Positions 34,486 through 48,893 of a DNA stretch of 64,000 nt are shown here, in pieces. A model generated the notes under the pieces. It was not told where the DNA came from, ran no database searches, and worked only from the letters and a program-made list of their open reading frames with translations. Source of the DNA: Microcella frigidaquae (GTDB taxonomy: Bacteria; Actinomycetota; Actinomycetes; Actinomycetales; Microbacteriaceae); contig NZ_JACHBS010000001.1 of NCBI RefSeq assembly GCF_014200395.1, forward strand, positions 310,001-374,000, read 5' to 3'. The translations under genes were made by a program, and so were the position numbers. How positions within the stretch are numbered: position 1 is the stretch's first letter; every line of letters begins with the position of its first letter.

Positions 34486-34537
34486 CGACCGGTCAGCGCC
34501 CGACCGGTCAGTGCCCGACCGGTCAGTGCCCGCCCGG

Positions 34538-34543
<6 letters not shown>
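34486..34543. repeat. 15 bp tandem repeat between convergent genes
   Basis: Nearly four copies of CGACCGGTCAGTGCC (34486-34500 with one change, 34501-34515, 34516-34530, and 34531-34543 partial with one change). Each unit contains the palindrome GACCGGTC. The repeat starts 13 bp after the DUF3043 stop and covers the pyrD stop (34538-34540). It may serve as a terminator region or grow by slippage. Confidence 0.75.
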
Positions 34544-35592
<1,049 letters not shown>

Positions 35593-35596
<4 letters not shown>

Positions 35597-36105
35597 TCCG
35601 CGGCTGCGGACGCCCCGGCGGGGCCCTCGGCGAGCTCGCCCGCACCCGCGGCCGCGCCGGCGTGATCGCGGCGCAGCTGGGCGATGGCCACCTCGAAGTC
35701 GTCGAGGTTCTCGAAGGCCTGGTAGACGCTCGCGAAACGCAGGTAGGCGACCTCGTCGAGCTCGCGCAGCTCGGGCAGGATCGCGAGGCCGATGTCGTTC
35801 GCGTCGAGCTGCGAGGCGCCGGTCGCGCGCAGGTTCTCCTCGACGCGCTGGGCGAGCTGCGCGAGGTCGGCATCGGTCACGGGGCGGCCCTGGCAGGCTT
35901 TGCGCACCCCGGCGACGATCTTCTCGCGCGAGAACGGCTCGACGACGCCGCTGCGCTTGATCACCATGAGGCTCGCCGTCTCGGTCGTGCTGAAGCGGCG
36001 ACCGCACTCGGGGCACTGCCGGCGGCGGCGGATCGCGAGGCCGTCGTCGCTCGTCCGCGAGTCGATCACGCGGCTGTCGGGGTACCGGCAGAAGGGGCAG
36101 TGCAT
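35593..36105 (-). CDS. nrdR: Transcriptional repressor NrdR
   Basis: A 170-residue repressor of ribonucleotide reductase genes. The zinc ribbon has C3, C6, C31 and C34, and the ATP-cone domain follows (about residues 45-145), with conserved [13 protein letters not shown] [14 protein letters not shown]. The C-terminus has an Ala/Gly-rich extension. It responds to dATP/ATP. Its -10 box is embedded in the hisD stop region. It overlaps pyrD by 4 nt. Confidence 0.94.
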
Positions 36106-36114
36106 GGTGCGCCC

Positions 36115-36120
36115 AGCCTA
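36115..36120 (-). promoter_or_regulatory. TAGGCT -10 box for nrdR, overlapping the hisD stop
   Basis: The TAG stop of hisD (36120-36118) forms the first half of TAGGCT, 9 nt before the nrdR ATG (36105). This would give nrdR its own leaderless promoter at the end of hisD. Confidence 0.5.
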
Positions 36121-37422
36121 GAGGAACCGGGCGCGCACGGCGTCGCCGTGCGCCGGCAGCTGCTCGGCATCGCTGAGGGCGCCGACGTGGGCGGCCACCT
36201 GGGCGAGAGCATCCCGGTCGTACTCGATGATCTGCTGCGGCCGCAGGAACGTGTACGCGCCGAGCCCCGCCGCGAAGCGCGCCTGCCCGCCGGTGGGAAG
36301 AACGTGGTTCGAGCCCGCGAGGTAGTCGCCGAGGCTCACGGGCGTGTGGTCGCCGACGAAGATCGCGCCCGCACTGCTCAGCCGCGGGATCAGGGCCTGC
36401 GGGTCGGCGACCTGAACCTCGAGGTGCTCCGGGCCGTAGACGTCGCTGAACCGGGCCGCCTGCTCGAGGTCGTCGACGAGCACGATCGCCGACTGCGGGC
36501 CCCCCAGGGCCGCCTCGACGCGCTCACGGTGCCGGGTCGCGGCGACGGCCGCAGGCAGCGCCGCCGCGACCGCGGCGGCCAGCTCGGGCGCGTCGGTGAC
36601 GAGCACGCTGCCGGCCAGCTCGTCGTGCTCGGCCTGGCTGATGAGGTCGGCCACGACGTAGTCGGCGCGCGCGGTGCGGTCGGCGATGACGAGGATCTCG
36701 GTGGGCCCGGCCTCGCTGTCGATGCCGACGACGCCCTTCACGGCCCGCTTCGCGGTGGCGACGTAGAGGTTGCCCGGTCCGGTGATGACCTGCACGGGCT
36801 CGAGGCCGAGGTCGGCGACGCCGTAGGCGAGGGCACCGACCGCTCCCGCGCCGCCCATCGCGTACACCTCGTCGACACCGAGCAGGCTCGCCGCGCCGAG
36901 GATGGTCGGGTGCACCGAGCCGCCGTGCGCCGCCTGCGGCGGCGAGACGAGGGCGATCGAGCGCACGCCCGCAACCTGGGCGGCGACGACGTTCATGACG
37001 ACGCTCGAGGGGTAGACGGCCTTGCCGCCGGGCACGTAGAGGCCGACCCGGTCGACCGGCTGCCAGCGCTGGCGGATGCGGGCCCCGGGCGCCACCTCGG
37101 TGACGCGCTCGTCGGGCACCTGCGCGGCAGTGGTGCGGCGCACCCGGTCGATGGCTTCCTCGAGCGCGGCCCGCACGGCCGGCTCGAGCGCCTCCTCCGC
37201 CGCGCGGAGCTGCGCGGCGGGCACGCGGATGCTCGTCGGGCGCACCCGGTCGAAGCGCTCCGCCTGGTCGAGCAGGGCGGCGGTGCCGCGCTGCCGCACC
37301 TCGGCGATCAGCGCATCGACGGCGTCGACGGCGGAGCCGACGTCGCTCGCGGCGCGCGGCACGACGGCGAGCAGCTCGGCAGTGGTCAGGGAGCGGCCGC
37401 GGAGATCGAGGGTACGCATCAT
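36118..37422 (-). CDS. hisD: Histidinol dehydrogenase
   Basis: A 434-residue zinc enzyme that oxidises histidinol to histidine in two NAD-dependent steps. The signature region (SQAEHDELAGSVLVTDAP and TRHRERVEAAL), the zinc-binding ALIPRLSSAGAIFVGDHTPVSLGDYLAGSNHVLPTGG and the conserved His residues are present. No other his gene is in this window. It starts with ATGATG; the first (37422) is taken, with TAGGCT 9 nt upstream. Confidence 0.94.
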   Translation of the reverse strand: MMRTLDLRGRSLTTAELLAVVPRAASDVGSAVDAVDALIAEVRQRGTAALLDQAERFDRVRPTSIRVPAAQLRAAEEALEPAVRAALEEAIDRVRRTTAAQVPDERVTEVAPGARIRQRWQPVDRVGLYVPGGKAVYPSSVVMNVVAAQVAGVRSIALVSPPQAAHGGSVHPTILGAASLLGVDEVYAMGGAGAVGALAYGVADLGLEPVQVITGPGNLYVATAKRAVKGVVGIDSEAGPTEILVIADRTARADYVVADLISQAEHDELAGSVLVTDAPELAAAVAAALPAAVAATRHRERVEAALGGPQSAIVLVDDLEQAARFSDVYGPEHLEVQVADPQALIPRLSSAGAIFVGDHTPVSLGDYLAGSNHVLPTGGQARFAAGLGAYTFLRPQQIIEYDRDALAQVAAHVGALSDAEQLPAHGDAVRARFL

Positions 37423-37431
37423 GGCGGAATC

Positions 37432-37437
37432 AGCCTA
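37432..37437 (-). promoter_or_regulatory. TAGGCT -10 box for hisD
   Basis: Minus-strand TAGGCT, 9 nt before the first hisD ATG; no ribosome binding site in the short gap, so probably leaderless. Confidence 0.5.
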
Positions 37438-37490
37438 TCCGCGGCCAGCCTCGGGAATACCCGGGCGTCGATGCGGTTGCATTGATCGTG

Positions 37491-37991
37491 ATGACCACCG
37501 CTCCCGACGCCACCGGTTTCGACGCCTTCGCCCAGGCCTTCCGCCGCCATGCCGCGGGGGTCGCGGTGATCACTGCGCTCACGCCCGACGGTCGGCCGGT
37601 CGGCTTCACGGCGACCTCGCTCGCCTCGCTCGCGGCGACTCCGCCGATGGCGACGTTCAACATGGCGCGCACGGCCAGCTCGTGGCCGGCGATCGAGGGC
37701 ACCGACCGTGTCGCCATCCACATGCTCGGTCTGGACGACCTCGCGGTCGCGAAGATCATGGCCGGCGACAACGCGAAGCGCTTCGACGGCGACCACTGGG
37801 AGCCGGGGCCCTTCGGCCTGCCCCTCCTGAAGGGCGTCACCGCCTGGATGGTGGGCACGATCGTCGCGCGCACGTCGGTCGCGGACAACGCGATGATCGC
37901 GGTGCGGATCGAGGAGGGCGCCCTCGGCGACCCCGACGAGCCGCTGCTCTACCACGAGCGGGCCTTCCGCGCTCTGGGCGAGCACCTCTAG
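37491..37991 (+). CDS. Flavin reductase family protein
   Basis: A 166-residue FMN-binding split-barrel protein of the flavin reductase-like family (FRRHAAGVAVITALTPDGRPVGFTATSLASLA and the NMARTASSW loop). It probably reduces flavin with NAD(P)H for a partner oxygenase, but none is adjacent. ATG 37491 is used; an earlier in-frame start (37482) is also possible. It is the only plus-strand gene inside the long minus-strand block, between hisD and dnaE. Confidence 0.85.
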   Translation: MTTAPDATGFDAFAQAFRRHAAGVAVITALTPDGRPVGFTATSLASLAATPPMATFNMARTASSWPAIEGTDRVAIHMLGLDDLAVAKIMAGDNAKRFDGDHWEPGPFGLPLLKGVTAWMVGTIVARTSVADNAMIAVRIEEGALGDPDEPLLYHERAFRALGEHL

Positions 37992-38014
37992 CGGAACACT
38001 CGACCCCTCCGCCC

Positions 38015-41530
<3,516 letters not shown>

Positions 41531-41560
41531 GGCACCTCCGGGGAAACGGTCTGGGCCCCC

Positions 41561-41566
41561 AGTCTA
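41561..41566 (-). promoter_or_regulatory. TAGACT -10 box for dnaE
   Basis: Minus-strand TAGACT, 30 nt before the dnaE GTG, with a GGAGG ribosome binding site between. dnaE therefore probably has its own promoter within the block. Confidence 0.55.
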
Positions 41567-41584
41567 GGTCGCCGGGGGGCGGTC

Positions 41585-42508
41585 TCAGGCCGCGCGGAGC
41601 ACGTCGAGCGCGTGCTGCAGATCGGCCGGGTACACCGATTCGTGCGCGCCCCATTCGCCGGTCGACGGATGTCGGAAGGCGAGCCGCATGGCGTGCAGCC
41701 ACTGCCGCTCGAGGCCGAGACGCGCGCTCAGGCGCGGATCGGCGCCGTACATCGCATCGCCCACGCAGGGGTGCCGCTGCGCGGCCATGTGGACGCGGAT
41801 CTGATGCGTGCGACCGGTCTCGAGGTGGATCTCGAGCAGGGAGGCGGCAGGGAACGCCTCCAGGGTGTCGTAGTGCGTCACGGAGGGCTTGCCATCGGCG
41901 ACGACGGCGAATTTCCAGGCACTGCCGGGATGCCGGCCGATGGGTGCGTCGATCGTGCCGGAGAGCGGGTCGGGGTGCCCCTGCACCACCGCGTGATAGA
42001 TCTTCTGCACCTCGCGGTCGTGGAACTGCCGCTTGAGCTCACGATAGGCGTGCTCGGACTTCGCCACGACCATGAGACCGCTCGTGCCGGCGTCGAGCCG
42101 GTGCACGATCCCGGCCCGCTCCGGTGGACCGGAGGTCGCGATGCGGAAGCCGGCCGCCGCCAGGGCTCCGATGACCGTCGGGCCCTCCCAGCCGAGCGAC
42201 GGATGGGCGGCGACGCCGACGGGCTTGTCCACGACGACGAGGTCGTCATCGTCGTGGATGATGCGGAGGTCGGCGACCGGGATCGGCTCGATGCTGATCG
42301 GGCGACGAGGCTCCCAGGTGACCTCGAGCCACGCCTCCGCGGCGACGCGGTCGGACTTGCCGACCGTCCGCCCGTCGACCGTCACACCCCCGGCATCGGC
42401 GATCTCGGCCGCCTGCGAGCGCGAGAAGCCGAGCAGCGCGGCGAGCGCGACGTCGACGCGCTCGCCCGCACGGCCAGGAGGAACAGGAAAGGAGCGCGAC
42501 TCGGTCAC
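41585..42508 (-). CDS. RluA-family 23S rRNA pseudouridine synthase (RluD-like)
   Basis: A 307-residue pseudouridine synthase. An S4 RNA-binding domain (about residues 15-70: [31 protein letters not shown]) precedes the catalytic domain with [16 protein letters not shown] (the catalytic Asp), and HQIRVHMA. It probably acts on 23S rRNA as RluD does, but target site is inferred. GTG 42508 is used. The lspA gene often found between divIVA and this gene in relatives is not here; the gap is 40 bp. Confidence 0.9.
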   Translation of the reverse strand: MTESRSFPVPPGRAGERVDVALAALLGFSRSQAAEIADAGGVTVDGRTVGKSDRVAAEAWLEVTWEPRRPISIEPIPVADLRIIHDDDDLVVVDKPVGVAAHPSLGWEGPTVIGALAAAGFRIATSGPPERAGIVHRLDAGTSGLMVVAKSEHAYRELKRQFHDREVQKIYHAVVQGHPDPLSGTIDAPIGRHPGSAWKFAVVADGKPSVTHYDTLEAFPAASLLEIHLETGRTHQIRVHMAAQRHPCVGDAMYGADPRLSARLGLERQWLHAMRLAFRHPSTGEWGAHESVYPADLQHALDVLRAA

Positions 42509-42548
42509 CGTCGCGCTCCTCTGCTGACCGGCCGGGGCCGGGTATCGA

Positions 42549-43412
42549 TCAGGAGCCGTAGCCCGGGAACTGCCCGGGAGGCGGGGTCTGCGGAGCGGGG
42601 TAGCTCGTCGGCGCGGGCGCCGACTGCGCCGGGTAGGCGGGCGCAGCACCGGGGAACGACGGGGCCGAGCCGGGGTACGGCTCCGCACCGGCCGGAGCCG
42701 ACGCCGTGACCGCGGGCTCCGCCGCCACGGGCTGGCTCGGGGCCGAGCCGACCGCCGGCGAGCCCCACGAGGGGGCCTCGGCGGGCGCGGGCGCGGCGGG
42801 CTGCGCTGAGCCGTCGAGCTCGGCGAGTTGGCCCTGGATGTAGGTGCGCAGCTGCTGGCGGTACTCGCGCTCGAAGGTGCGGAGCTCGTCGACCCGCTGC
42901 TGCAGCGCGACACGCTCCTGCTCGAGAGCCTGGAGCTGCCCCTGCTGCGCGGTGGTCGCCTCGGCGACGATGCGCGCGGCCTCGGCCTGGCCCTCGGCGA
43001 TGAGGGCCTCCTTCTTGGCCTGGCCCTCGCGCACGTGCTCCTCGTGGAGGCGGCGGGCGAGCTGTAGGAGATTGTTCGTGTCGGTGCTCGGCTCGGCACC
43101 GCCCGCCATCATCGGCGCGACGGCTGGCTCGGGCATGGGTGCCGGGACGACTGGGGCCGGCGCGGCCGCGGCGAAAGCCGGAGCGGGCTCGACCGGGGCC
43201 GCGGGGGCCGCGGCGGCACCGCGCTGCAGCTCGGCCATGCGAGCGTCCGCAGCCACGAGGCGCTGGCGCAGCTCGTCGTTCTCCTGGTTGAGACGCCGGA
43301 GCTCGACCACGATCTCGTCGAGGAAGTCGTCGACCTCGTCCTGGTCGTAGCCCTCGCGGAACTTGGTCGACTGGAAGCGCTTGTTGACGACATCTTCGGG
43401 CGTGAGGGCCAT
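42549..43412 (-). CDS. divIVA: Cell division protein DivIVA (Wag31-type)
   Basis: A 287-residue polar-growth protein. The N-terminal domain [33 protein letters not shown] is the membrane-curvature-binding DivIVA part; coiled coils follow at about 35-65 and 135-205. The C-terminal ~80 residues are rich in Pro, Ala, Tyr and Gly. It recruits the elongation and division machinery to poles and septa. ATG 43412 is used; the upstream residues of a longer frame are not conserved. Confidence 0.93.
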   Translation of the reverse strand: MALTPEDVVNKRFQSTKFREGYDQDEVDDFLDEIVVELRRLNQENDELRQRLVAADARMAELQRGAAAAPAAPVEPAPAFAAAAPAPVVPAPMPEPAVAPMMAGGAEPSTDTNNLLQLARRLHEEHVREGQAKKEALIAEGQAEAARIVAEATTAQQGQLQALEQERVALQQRVDELRTFEREYRQQLRTYIQGQLAELDGSAQPAAPAPAEAPSWGSPAVGSAPSQPVAAEPAVTASAPAGAEPYPGSAPSFPGAAPAYPAQSAPAPTSYPAPQTPPPGQFPGYGS

Positions 43413-43557
43413 GCGCGTCACCTCGAGACTTTCTGGAGCGATGGAATAACGATGGGGTAACGCTAGCAACACCAAGTCACATGCGTCACATCTGCGCCTG
43501 CCAGCGTACAGGCTGGGCAGAGGACGGAGCCAAGCGTGCGCCGGGGGTCGGGCCCGT

Positions 43558-43854
43558 TCAGCGGCCGCTCGTGAGCGACATCAGGATGAGCAACACGATG
43601 AGCACGATGGTCCAGGCGAGGTCCAGCCGCACGGCGCCGAGCTGTAGCGGTGGGATGACACGGCGGACGGCCTTGATCGGCGGATCGGTGATCGTGTAGC
43701 TCGCCTCCGCGAGCAGCACGACCGGCCCGCGGGGCCGGAACGCCGGGTTCAGCACCTGAACCCAGTCGAAGACGAACCGCACCCACATCGCGATGAACAC
43801 GATCAGCAGGGCGATGTAGATGACCGTCAGGATGACGGAGAACACGAGCGGCAC
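43558..43854 (-). CDS. YggT family membrane protein
   Basis: A 98-residue protein with two transmembrane helices (about 5-28 and 75-95) and the YggT loop (LTDPPIKAVRRVIPP-type: ITDPPIKAVRRVIPP). It is linked by gene order to cell division and is found between sepF and divIVA in most actinobacteria. Function unknown, possibly osmotic shock resistance. The gap to divIVA (43413-43557) has no gene. Confidence 0.88.
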   Translation of the reverse strand: MPLVFSVILTVIYIALLIVFIAMWVRFVFDWVQVLNPAFRPRGPVVLLAEASYTITDPPIKAVRRVIPPLQLGAVRLDLAWTIVLIVLLILMSLTSGR

Positions 43855-43917
43855 GGAAGAAGTCTCTCAGGTCGCGCTGGCAGAGCGCCGCGAGCGGCGG
43901 TGCACCTCAGTCGGGGA

Positions 43918-44373
43918 TCAGTCGCGCGGGAGGAAGCCGGCGTCGACGTCGGGCTCGAGCTCGGCGGCGTCACCGGTCGTGGCGACGTGCGCGGGCGAGA
44001 GCAGGAAGACCTTGACGGTGACGCGCTCGATGCGGCCGTGGAGCCCCGCGGTCAGTCCGGAGGCGAAGTCGACCAGGCGGCGTGCCTCGCTCTCGCTCAT
44101 CTGCGAGACGTTCATGATCACCGGGATGCCCTCGCGGAACGCCTCGGCGATCTGCGTCGCGTCGCGGTAGGCGCGCGGGTGGACGGTGAGGATCTCGTTG
44201 AGCTCGCCGACCGGCGCGGGACGCGCGGCGGCACGGCGCAGCGGGGTCACGGCGGCACGCTGAGGCGCGGCGGCGGTCGGAGCGGGAGCGGTCGCGTGCG
44301 GCGTCTGCTCGTACTCGACCTCTTCGTCGGCGAGGCCGAGGTACACCATGGTCTTGCGGAGCGGATTGCTCAT
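43918..44373 (-). CDS. sepF: Cell division protein SepF
   Basis: A 151-residue protein. The N-terminal helix [15 protein letters not shown] is the membrane-binding amphipathic helix, a linker of about 40 residues follows, and the FtsZ-binding core is at about 58-140 ([34 protein letters not shown]). In actinobacteria SepF is the membrane anchor of FtsZ, as FtsA is absent. Matches the normal family length (about 130-220). Confidence 0.93.
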   Translation of the reverse strand: MSNPLRKTMVYLGLADEEVEYEQTPHATAPAPTAAAPQRAAVTPLRRAAARPAPVGELNEILTVHPRAYRDATQIAEAFREGIPVIMNVSQMSESEARRLVDFASGLTAGLHGRIERVTVKVFLLSPAHVATTGDAAELEPDVDAGFLPRD

Positions 44374-44405
44374 ATCAACGTCCTTACCGTCGGGGCGTGC
44401 CCAGA

Positions 44406-45086
44406 TTAAGGCCGCGGAGGGCGTTCACCCGTGATTGCCGTACCGATGCGGAGGTGTGTCGCGCCCTCGGCGATGGCCTCCGCGTAGTCGCCCGACATCC
44501 CCGCCGAGAGCTGGGTCGCCTCCGGTGCGACCGTGCGCACGCGCTCGGCGTGCCCGCGGAGCCGGGCGAAGGCGGCACGGGGCTCCTCCCCCAGCGGGGC
44601 GACCGACATGACGCCGCGAAGCGTCAGCGACGGATGCTCGAGCACCGTCTCGGCGAGCGGCAGCAGCTGCTCGGGCGCGACGCCGCCCCGGCCGGGATCA
44701 TCGGTGAGGTTGACCTCGAGGAACACGTCGAGGGGCACGTCGGTGCGGGCCAGCGCCGTGACGAGCGACGGGCGGTCGACGGAGTGGATGACCCGCGCGT
44801 ACTGGGCGACGGCCCGCGCCTTGTTCGACTGCAGCTGGCCGACGAAGTGCCAGGTCAGGGGCAGGTCGGCGAGTTCGGCCGCCTTCGGCGCGGCATCCTG
44901 GTGACGGTTCTCGCCGACGTCGCGCACCCCGAGCTCCGCGAGGTCGCGGATCAGGTCGGCCGGGTGGAACTTCGTCACGACGATGAGGGTGACCTCGGAG
45001 CGGTCGCGGCCCGCGGCGCGGCACGCGTCGACGATTCCCGACTCGACCCGGGCGAGCCGGTCGGCGAGCTGAGCATCCGGAGCCAC
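44406..45086 (-). CDS. YggS family PLP-binding protein
   Basis: A 226-residue PLP homeostasis protein (PLPBP/YggS). The lysine that binds PLP is in [12 protein letters not shown], with [15 protein letters not shown] and [11 protein letters not shown], and [23 protein letters not shown] at the end. It regulates vitamin B6 levels and amino acid pools. GTG start. It sits between ftsZ (12 bp) and sepF in the standard actinobacterial order. Confidence 0.93.
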   Translation of the reverse strand: MAPDAQLADRLARVESGIVDACRAAGRDRSEVTLIVVTKFHPADLIRDLAELGVRDVGENRHQDAAPKAAELADLPLTWHFVGQLQSNKARAVAQYARVIHSVDRPSLVTALARTDVPLDVFLEVNLTDDPGRGGVAPEQLLPLAETVLEHPSLTLRGVMSVAPLGEEPRAAFARLRGHAERVRTVAPEATQLSAGMSGDYAEAIAEGATHLRIGTAITGERPPRP

Positions 45087-45098
45087 GGACGCACCGCC

Positions 45099-46259
45099 TC
45101 AGCGCAGGAAGTCGGGGATGTCGAGATCGTCGTCGTCCTCGACGACGTCCTCGAGCGGGTCGATCGGGGCGGTCGCCGCCAGCCCGGCATCGTCGGCCCA
45201 CGAGCGCTCGGCGAGCTCGCGCTCGGCCGCACCCGGAAGCGTCACGCCCATCGCCGCGGCGGCCTCGGCCGGCTGGAAGCTCGAGCGTCGGTCACGGTGC
45301 ACGACAGTGGGCTCGCCGCCATCGAAGCCCGCGGCGATCACCGTCACGCGCACCTCGTCGCCGAGAGTGTCGTCGATGACCGCGCCGAAGATGATGTTGG
45401 CCTCGGGGTGCACGGCCTCCTGCACGAGCTTCGCGGCGTCGTTGATCTCGAAGATGCCGAGGTTCGAGCCGCCCTGGATCGACAGCAGCACGCCGTGCGC
45501 GCCGTCGATGCTCGCCTCGAGAAGCGGGCTCGCGACGGCGAGCTCGGCGGCCTTGATGGCGCGGTCGGCACCCCGGGCCGAACCGATTCCCATGAGCGCC
45601 GAACCCGCGCCCTGCATGACGCTCTTGACGTCGGCGAAATCGAGATTGATGAGCCCGGGAGTCGTGATGAGGTCGGTGATGCCCTGCACGCCGGCGAGCA
45701 GAACCTGGTCGGCGGTCGAGAAGGCCTCGAGCATCGAGATGCCGCGGTCGCTGATCTCGAGCAGGCGGTCGTTGGGCACCACGATGAGGGTGTCGACCTC
45801 GTTCTTGAGCGCGGCCACGCCCGCGTCGGCCTGCGCCTGGCGGCGCTTGCCCTCGAAGCCGAACGGCTTGGTCACGACACCGATGGTGAGCGCCCCGATC
45901 GACTTCGCGATGCGGGCCACGACCGGCGCTCCACCGGTGCCCGTGCCGCCGCCCTCGCCCGCCGTGACGAAGACCATGTCGGCCCCGGCGAGGGCCTCCT
46001 CGATCTCCTCGGCGTGGTCCTCGGCGGCACGGCGCCCGACCTCGGGGTCGGCGCCGGCGCCGAGGCCGCGGGTCAGCTCCCGGCCGACGTCGAGCTTCAC
46101 GTCGGCGTCGCTCATGAGCAGCGCCTGCGCGTCGGTGTTGATGGCGATGAACTCGACGCCCCGCAGGCCCAGCTCGATCATCCGGTTGACGGCGTTCACG
46201 CCGCCGCCGCCGATGCCGACGACCTTGATCACGGCGACATAGTTGTGGTTCGAGGTCAC
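45099..46259 (-). CDS. ftsZ: Cell division protein FtsZ
   Basis: A 386-residue tubulin-like GTPase that makes the division ring. The T-loop [15 protein letters not shown] (near residues 105-119), the T7-loop region ([17 protein letters not shown]) and the C-terminal tail DIPDFLR that binds SepF and other partners are intact. GTG 46259 with a GGAAGG site at 46267-46272 (opposite strand). A 134 bp leader upstream holds an AT-rich stretch with a short inverted repeat, likely its own promoter. Confidence 0.96.
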   Translation of the reverse strand: MTSNHNYVAVIKVVGIGGGGVNAVNRMIELGLRGVEFIAINTDAQALLMSDADVKLDVGRELTRGLGAGADPEVGRRAAEDHAEEIEEALAGADMVFVTAGEGGGTGTGGAPVVARIAKSIGALTIGVVTKPFGFEGKRRQAQADAGVAALKNEVDTLIVVPNDRLLEISDRGISMLEAFSTADQVLLAGVQGITDLITTPGLINLDFADVKSVMQGAGSALMGIGSARGADRAIKAAELAVASPLLEASIDGAHGVLLSIQGGSNLGIFEINDAAKLVQEAVHPEANIIFGAVIDDTLGDEVRVTVIAAGFDGGEPTVVHRDRRSSFQPAEAAAAMGVTLPGAAERELAERSWADDAGLAATAPIDPLEDVVEDDDDLDIPDFLR

Positions 46260-46283
46260 GTCCGGGCCTTCCGCTGAACCTTA

Positions 46284-46299
46284 ACCTTCACGTTGAAGG
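46284..46299 (-). promoter_or_regulatory. Inverted repeat in the ftsZ leader
   Basis: CCTTCA-CGT-TGAAGG (46285-46299) is a 6 bp inverted repeat in an AT-rich leader 25 bp before the ftsZ start; CCTTAA just outside it continues the pattern. It could be an operator or a small RNA hairpin. The rest of 46260-46393 holds no gene. Confidence 0.4.
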
Positions 46300-46393
46300 A
46301 TAAAGTTATGCTCAGTATGTAGTGCTGAGACGACGGTAGGGGTCGCCCTGCTCCCCCTCGGCGAGGTTGCGGGCGTGTCGCGAAATGGCGCGC

Positions 46394-47419
46394 CTAGAGA
46401 CGACGGACGACGAGGGTCTCGGGCGCCGACACGTCGTACTCCCACGCTCGTGACTGGTCGGTCGTCTCGATCGCCGCGGCCAGCACACGGGCCTTGAGCG
46501 CCGAGCGCTCGGCGCTGCCCCACACCACACGGTGCCCCGCGCCGGTCATGGAGAACGCCACATCGTCGCGCGTGGATGCGGTGATCACGTCGACCCGCGC
46601 CCGCAGGTCCGCGGGGAGCGCCGTCAGCACCGCGGCGACGCTCTCGAAGGCGAGCGAGTCGACGTCGGCGCTCGCGGGCGCGATGAGCGGGATGCCCTCC
46701 GGGCGCTCGGGGACGCGCTCCACGACGACGCCCGCGGCGTCGACGAGCTCGACGACGGCGCCACGCTCGACGACCGCGATCGGCACCCGCTCGATCACGC
46801 GGACGACGAGGGTGTGCGGCGGCACCACCTCGGTCGTGTACGAGCGGATCAGCGGAAACGCCGCCAGATCGTCACGGATGCCCGTCTCGTCGAGCAGCGC
46901 CAAGGGCGTGCCGAGGTGGCCGTCGAGCGAGCCGGCGACCTCGGCCGCGTCGAGCCGCTCCGTTCCGATGACCTGCACCGTGTCGAGCGCCATCAGCGGC
47001 GAGAGCGTCACGACCGCCACACCCCCGACGAGGAGGAGGCTCGTCGCCACCGCGGCGGCGACCACCTGCCGGCGGCGGCGCGAGCGCCGCGTGAAGCGAC
47101 GCACCTCGGCACGCTCCTCCCGGCGCCGAGCGCGGGCGGCGGCCTGCTCCGCGGCACGCGCCTCCGCGGCCGCGCGATCCGCGGCGGTGCGGGAGCCGAC
47201 GGTGCGGGAGGCAGCCGGGCGGGCCAGCGTGGAGCGAGGCTGCGGCGCAGTACGCGGGGCGGGCTGCCGCACAGGGTTCGGCGCGGCCTGTGGGTTCGGT
47301 TTCGGCTTCCGCTGCGGCGCATCCGTCCGCGAGGCGCCGGGCGTCGGGGAGGGCGACGCCGCACCCCGAGCGGGAGCGCTCGGGGGCGATGACCCGCCGA
47401 AACCCTCCGGCCGCTTCAT
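46394..47419 (-). CDS. ftsQ: Cell division protein FtsQ/DivIB
   Basis: A 341-residue bitopic protein: a long Pro/Arg/Ala-rich cytoplasmic region (about 1-115, with a strongly basic [13 protein letters not shown] stretch just before the helix), one transmembrane helix (about 118-140), a POTRA domain (about 145-220) and the beta domain (220-335). It connects FtsL and FtsI to the divisome. It overlaps murC by 4 nt. Confidence 0.92.
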   Translation of the reverse strand: MKRPEGFGGSSPPSAPARGAASPSPTPGASRTDAPQRKPKPNPQAAPNPVRQPAPRTAPQPRSTLARPAASRTVGSRTAADRAAAEARAAEQAAARARRREERAEVRRFTRRSRRRRQVVAAAVATSLLLVGGVAVVTLSPLMALDTVQVIGTERLDAAEVAGSLDGHLGTPLALLDETGIRDDLAAFPLIRSYTTEVVPPHTLVVRVIERVPIAVVERGAVVELVDAAGVVVERVPERPEGIPLIAPASADVDSLAFESVAAVLTALPADLRARVDVITASTRDDVAFSMTGAGHRVVWGSAERSALKARVLAAAIETTDQSRAWEYDVSAPETLVVRRL

Positions 47420-48879
47420 CGCTGCCCGATCTCCTGGGCCTCCCCGGCCTCCGGGGCACGGGCCTCGAGCGCCGCCCGCACCTGCGGGAGGATCCGGTAG
47501 ACGTCGCCGCAGCTGAGCGTCATGACGATGTCGCCCGGGCGGGCGATCTCGGCGATGCGCTCGGCCGCCTCCTGCCAGTCGGGCCGGTAGTCGACGCGCT
47601 CGGGGTCGACGAAGCGCTCCACGACGAGCGCGCCCGTGACCCCGGGGATCGGGTCCTCGCGCGCGCCGTAGACATCGAGCACGACCGTATGGTCGGCGGC
47701 GGACTCGTAGACGGCCGCGAACTCGCCCGCCATCGCCTGGGTGCGGCTGAACAGGTGGGGCTGGTGGATCGCGATGACGCGACCCTCCCCCGCCACCGAG
47801 CGGGCGGTCTGCAGGGCCGCGGCGACCTCCGTCGGATGGTGCGCGTAGTCGTCGTACAGGCGCACCCCGTCGGCGAGCCCGTGCGACTCGAAACGGCGCT
47901 GGGTGCCGGCGAAGCCGTCGAGCGCGCGCACCGCATCGCGGGCCGCGATGCCGAGGCCGGTGAGCACAGCGATCACCCCCGCGGCGTTGACCGCGTTGTG
48001 ACGGCCGGGCACGGCCAGCTCGCCCTCGAGCTCCTCCCCCGCCACGGCGACCCGGTAACGCACCGGGCCCTCCGCGCTGATCGCCAGCAGCCGCACATCG
48101 GCGTCGGCAGCCTCGCCGAAGGTGCGGATCGCGGCCGCGGCCACCGAGCCGGCATGCTCCGCGCGGGCCGCACGCAGGCGCTCGCCCACCCGTCGGGTCG
48201 CGGGGTCATCGGCCGAGAGCACCACGAGCTCACGGGCCCCCGCCACGAAGGTGTCGAAGGCGGCCTCGAGCGAGCCCTCGTCCCCGTAGTGGTCGAGGTG
48301 ATCGGTGTCGATGTTCGTGACGAGCGCGATTGCGACGTCGTAGAGCAGGAAGGAGCCGTCGGATTCGTCGGCCTCCACCGCGAAGAGATCCCCCGAGCCC
48401 CAGTCGGCACTCGTGCCCGCTCCCTGGATCACCGCGCCGTTCACGAAGGACGGGTCGCGGTCGAGTGCGCGCAGGGCCGTGACGAGCATCCCGGTCGAGG
48501 TCGACTTGCCGTGCGCGCCGGCGACCGCGACCAGGCGCTCTCCGCGGACGAGCCACGCGAGGGCCTGGGCGCGATGCAGCACGGGCAGGCCGCGCCGCAG
48601 GGCCTCCTGGTACTCCGGGTTGTCCTGCCAGAGGGCGCCGGTGACCACGAGGGCATCCGCGTCGCCCACGTGGGCCGCATCGTGCCCGATGCTCACGCTG
48701 ATGCCGAGGTCGCGCATCGCCTGCACCGTCGCCGAGTCGGAGCGGTCGCTGCCGGTCACGCGATGGCCGCGGGCGTGGAACATGCGGGCGATGCCGCTCA
48801 TGCCGCTGCCGCCGATGCCGACGAAGTGCAGGCGCCCGAGGGTGTCGGGCAGGATCAGGGTCGGGTCGGGCTTGATCAT
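47416..48879 (-). CDS. murC: UDP-N-acetylmuramate--L-alanine ligase MurC
   Basis: A 487-residue ligase that adds L-Ala to UDP-MurNAc. N-terminal [17 protein letters not shown] (UDP binding), [12 protein letters not shown] (the ATP P-loop), [12 protein letters not shown] (substrate) and [12 protein letters not shown] (C-terminal domain) are present. The P-loop has Ser in place of the first Thr (GKST for GKTT), a common MurC variant. ATG 48879. A TAGGCT box 8 nt upstream overlaps the murG stop. Confidence 0.95.
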   Translation of the reverse strand: MIKPDPTLILPDTLGRLHFVGIGGSGMSGIARMFHARGHRVTGSDRSDSATVQAMRDLGISVSIGHDAAHVGDADALVVTGALWQDNPEYQEALRRGLPVLHRAQALAWLVRGERLVAVAGAHGKSTSTGMLVTALRALDRDPSFVNGAVIQGAGTSADWGSGDLFAVEADESDGSFLLYDVAIALVTNIDTDHLDHYGDEGSLEAAFDTFVAGARELVVLSADDPATRRVGERLRAARAEHAGSVAAAAIRTFGEAADADVRLLAISAEGPVRYRVAVAGEELEGELAVPGRHNAVNAAGVIAVLTGLGIAARDAVRALDGFAGTQRRFESHGLADGVRLYDDYAHHPTEVAAALQTARSVAGEGRVIAIHQPHLFSRTQAMAGEFAAVYESAADHTVVLDVYGAREDPIPGVTGALVVERFVDPERVDYRPDWQEAAERIAEIARPGDIVMTLSCGDVYRILPQVRAALEARAPEAGEAQEIGQR

Positions 48880-48887
48880 CGTCGCCC

Positions 48888-48893
48888 AGCCTA
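48888..48893 (-). promoter_or_regulatory. TAGGCT -10 box for murC, overlapping the murG stop
   Basis: The TAG stop of murG is the first half of TAGGCT, 8 nt before the murC ATG. It could give an internal leaderless transcript of murC-ftsQ within the dcw operon. Confidence 0.5.
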
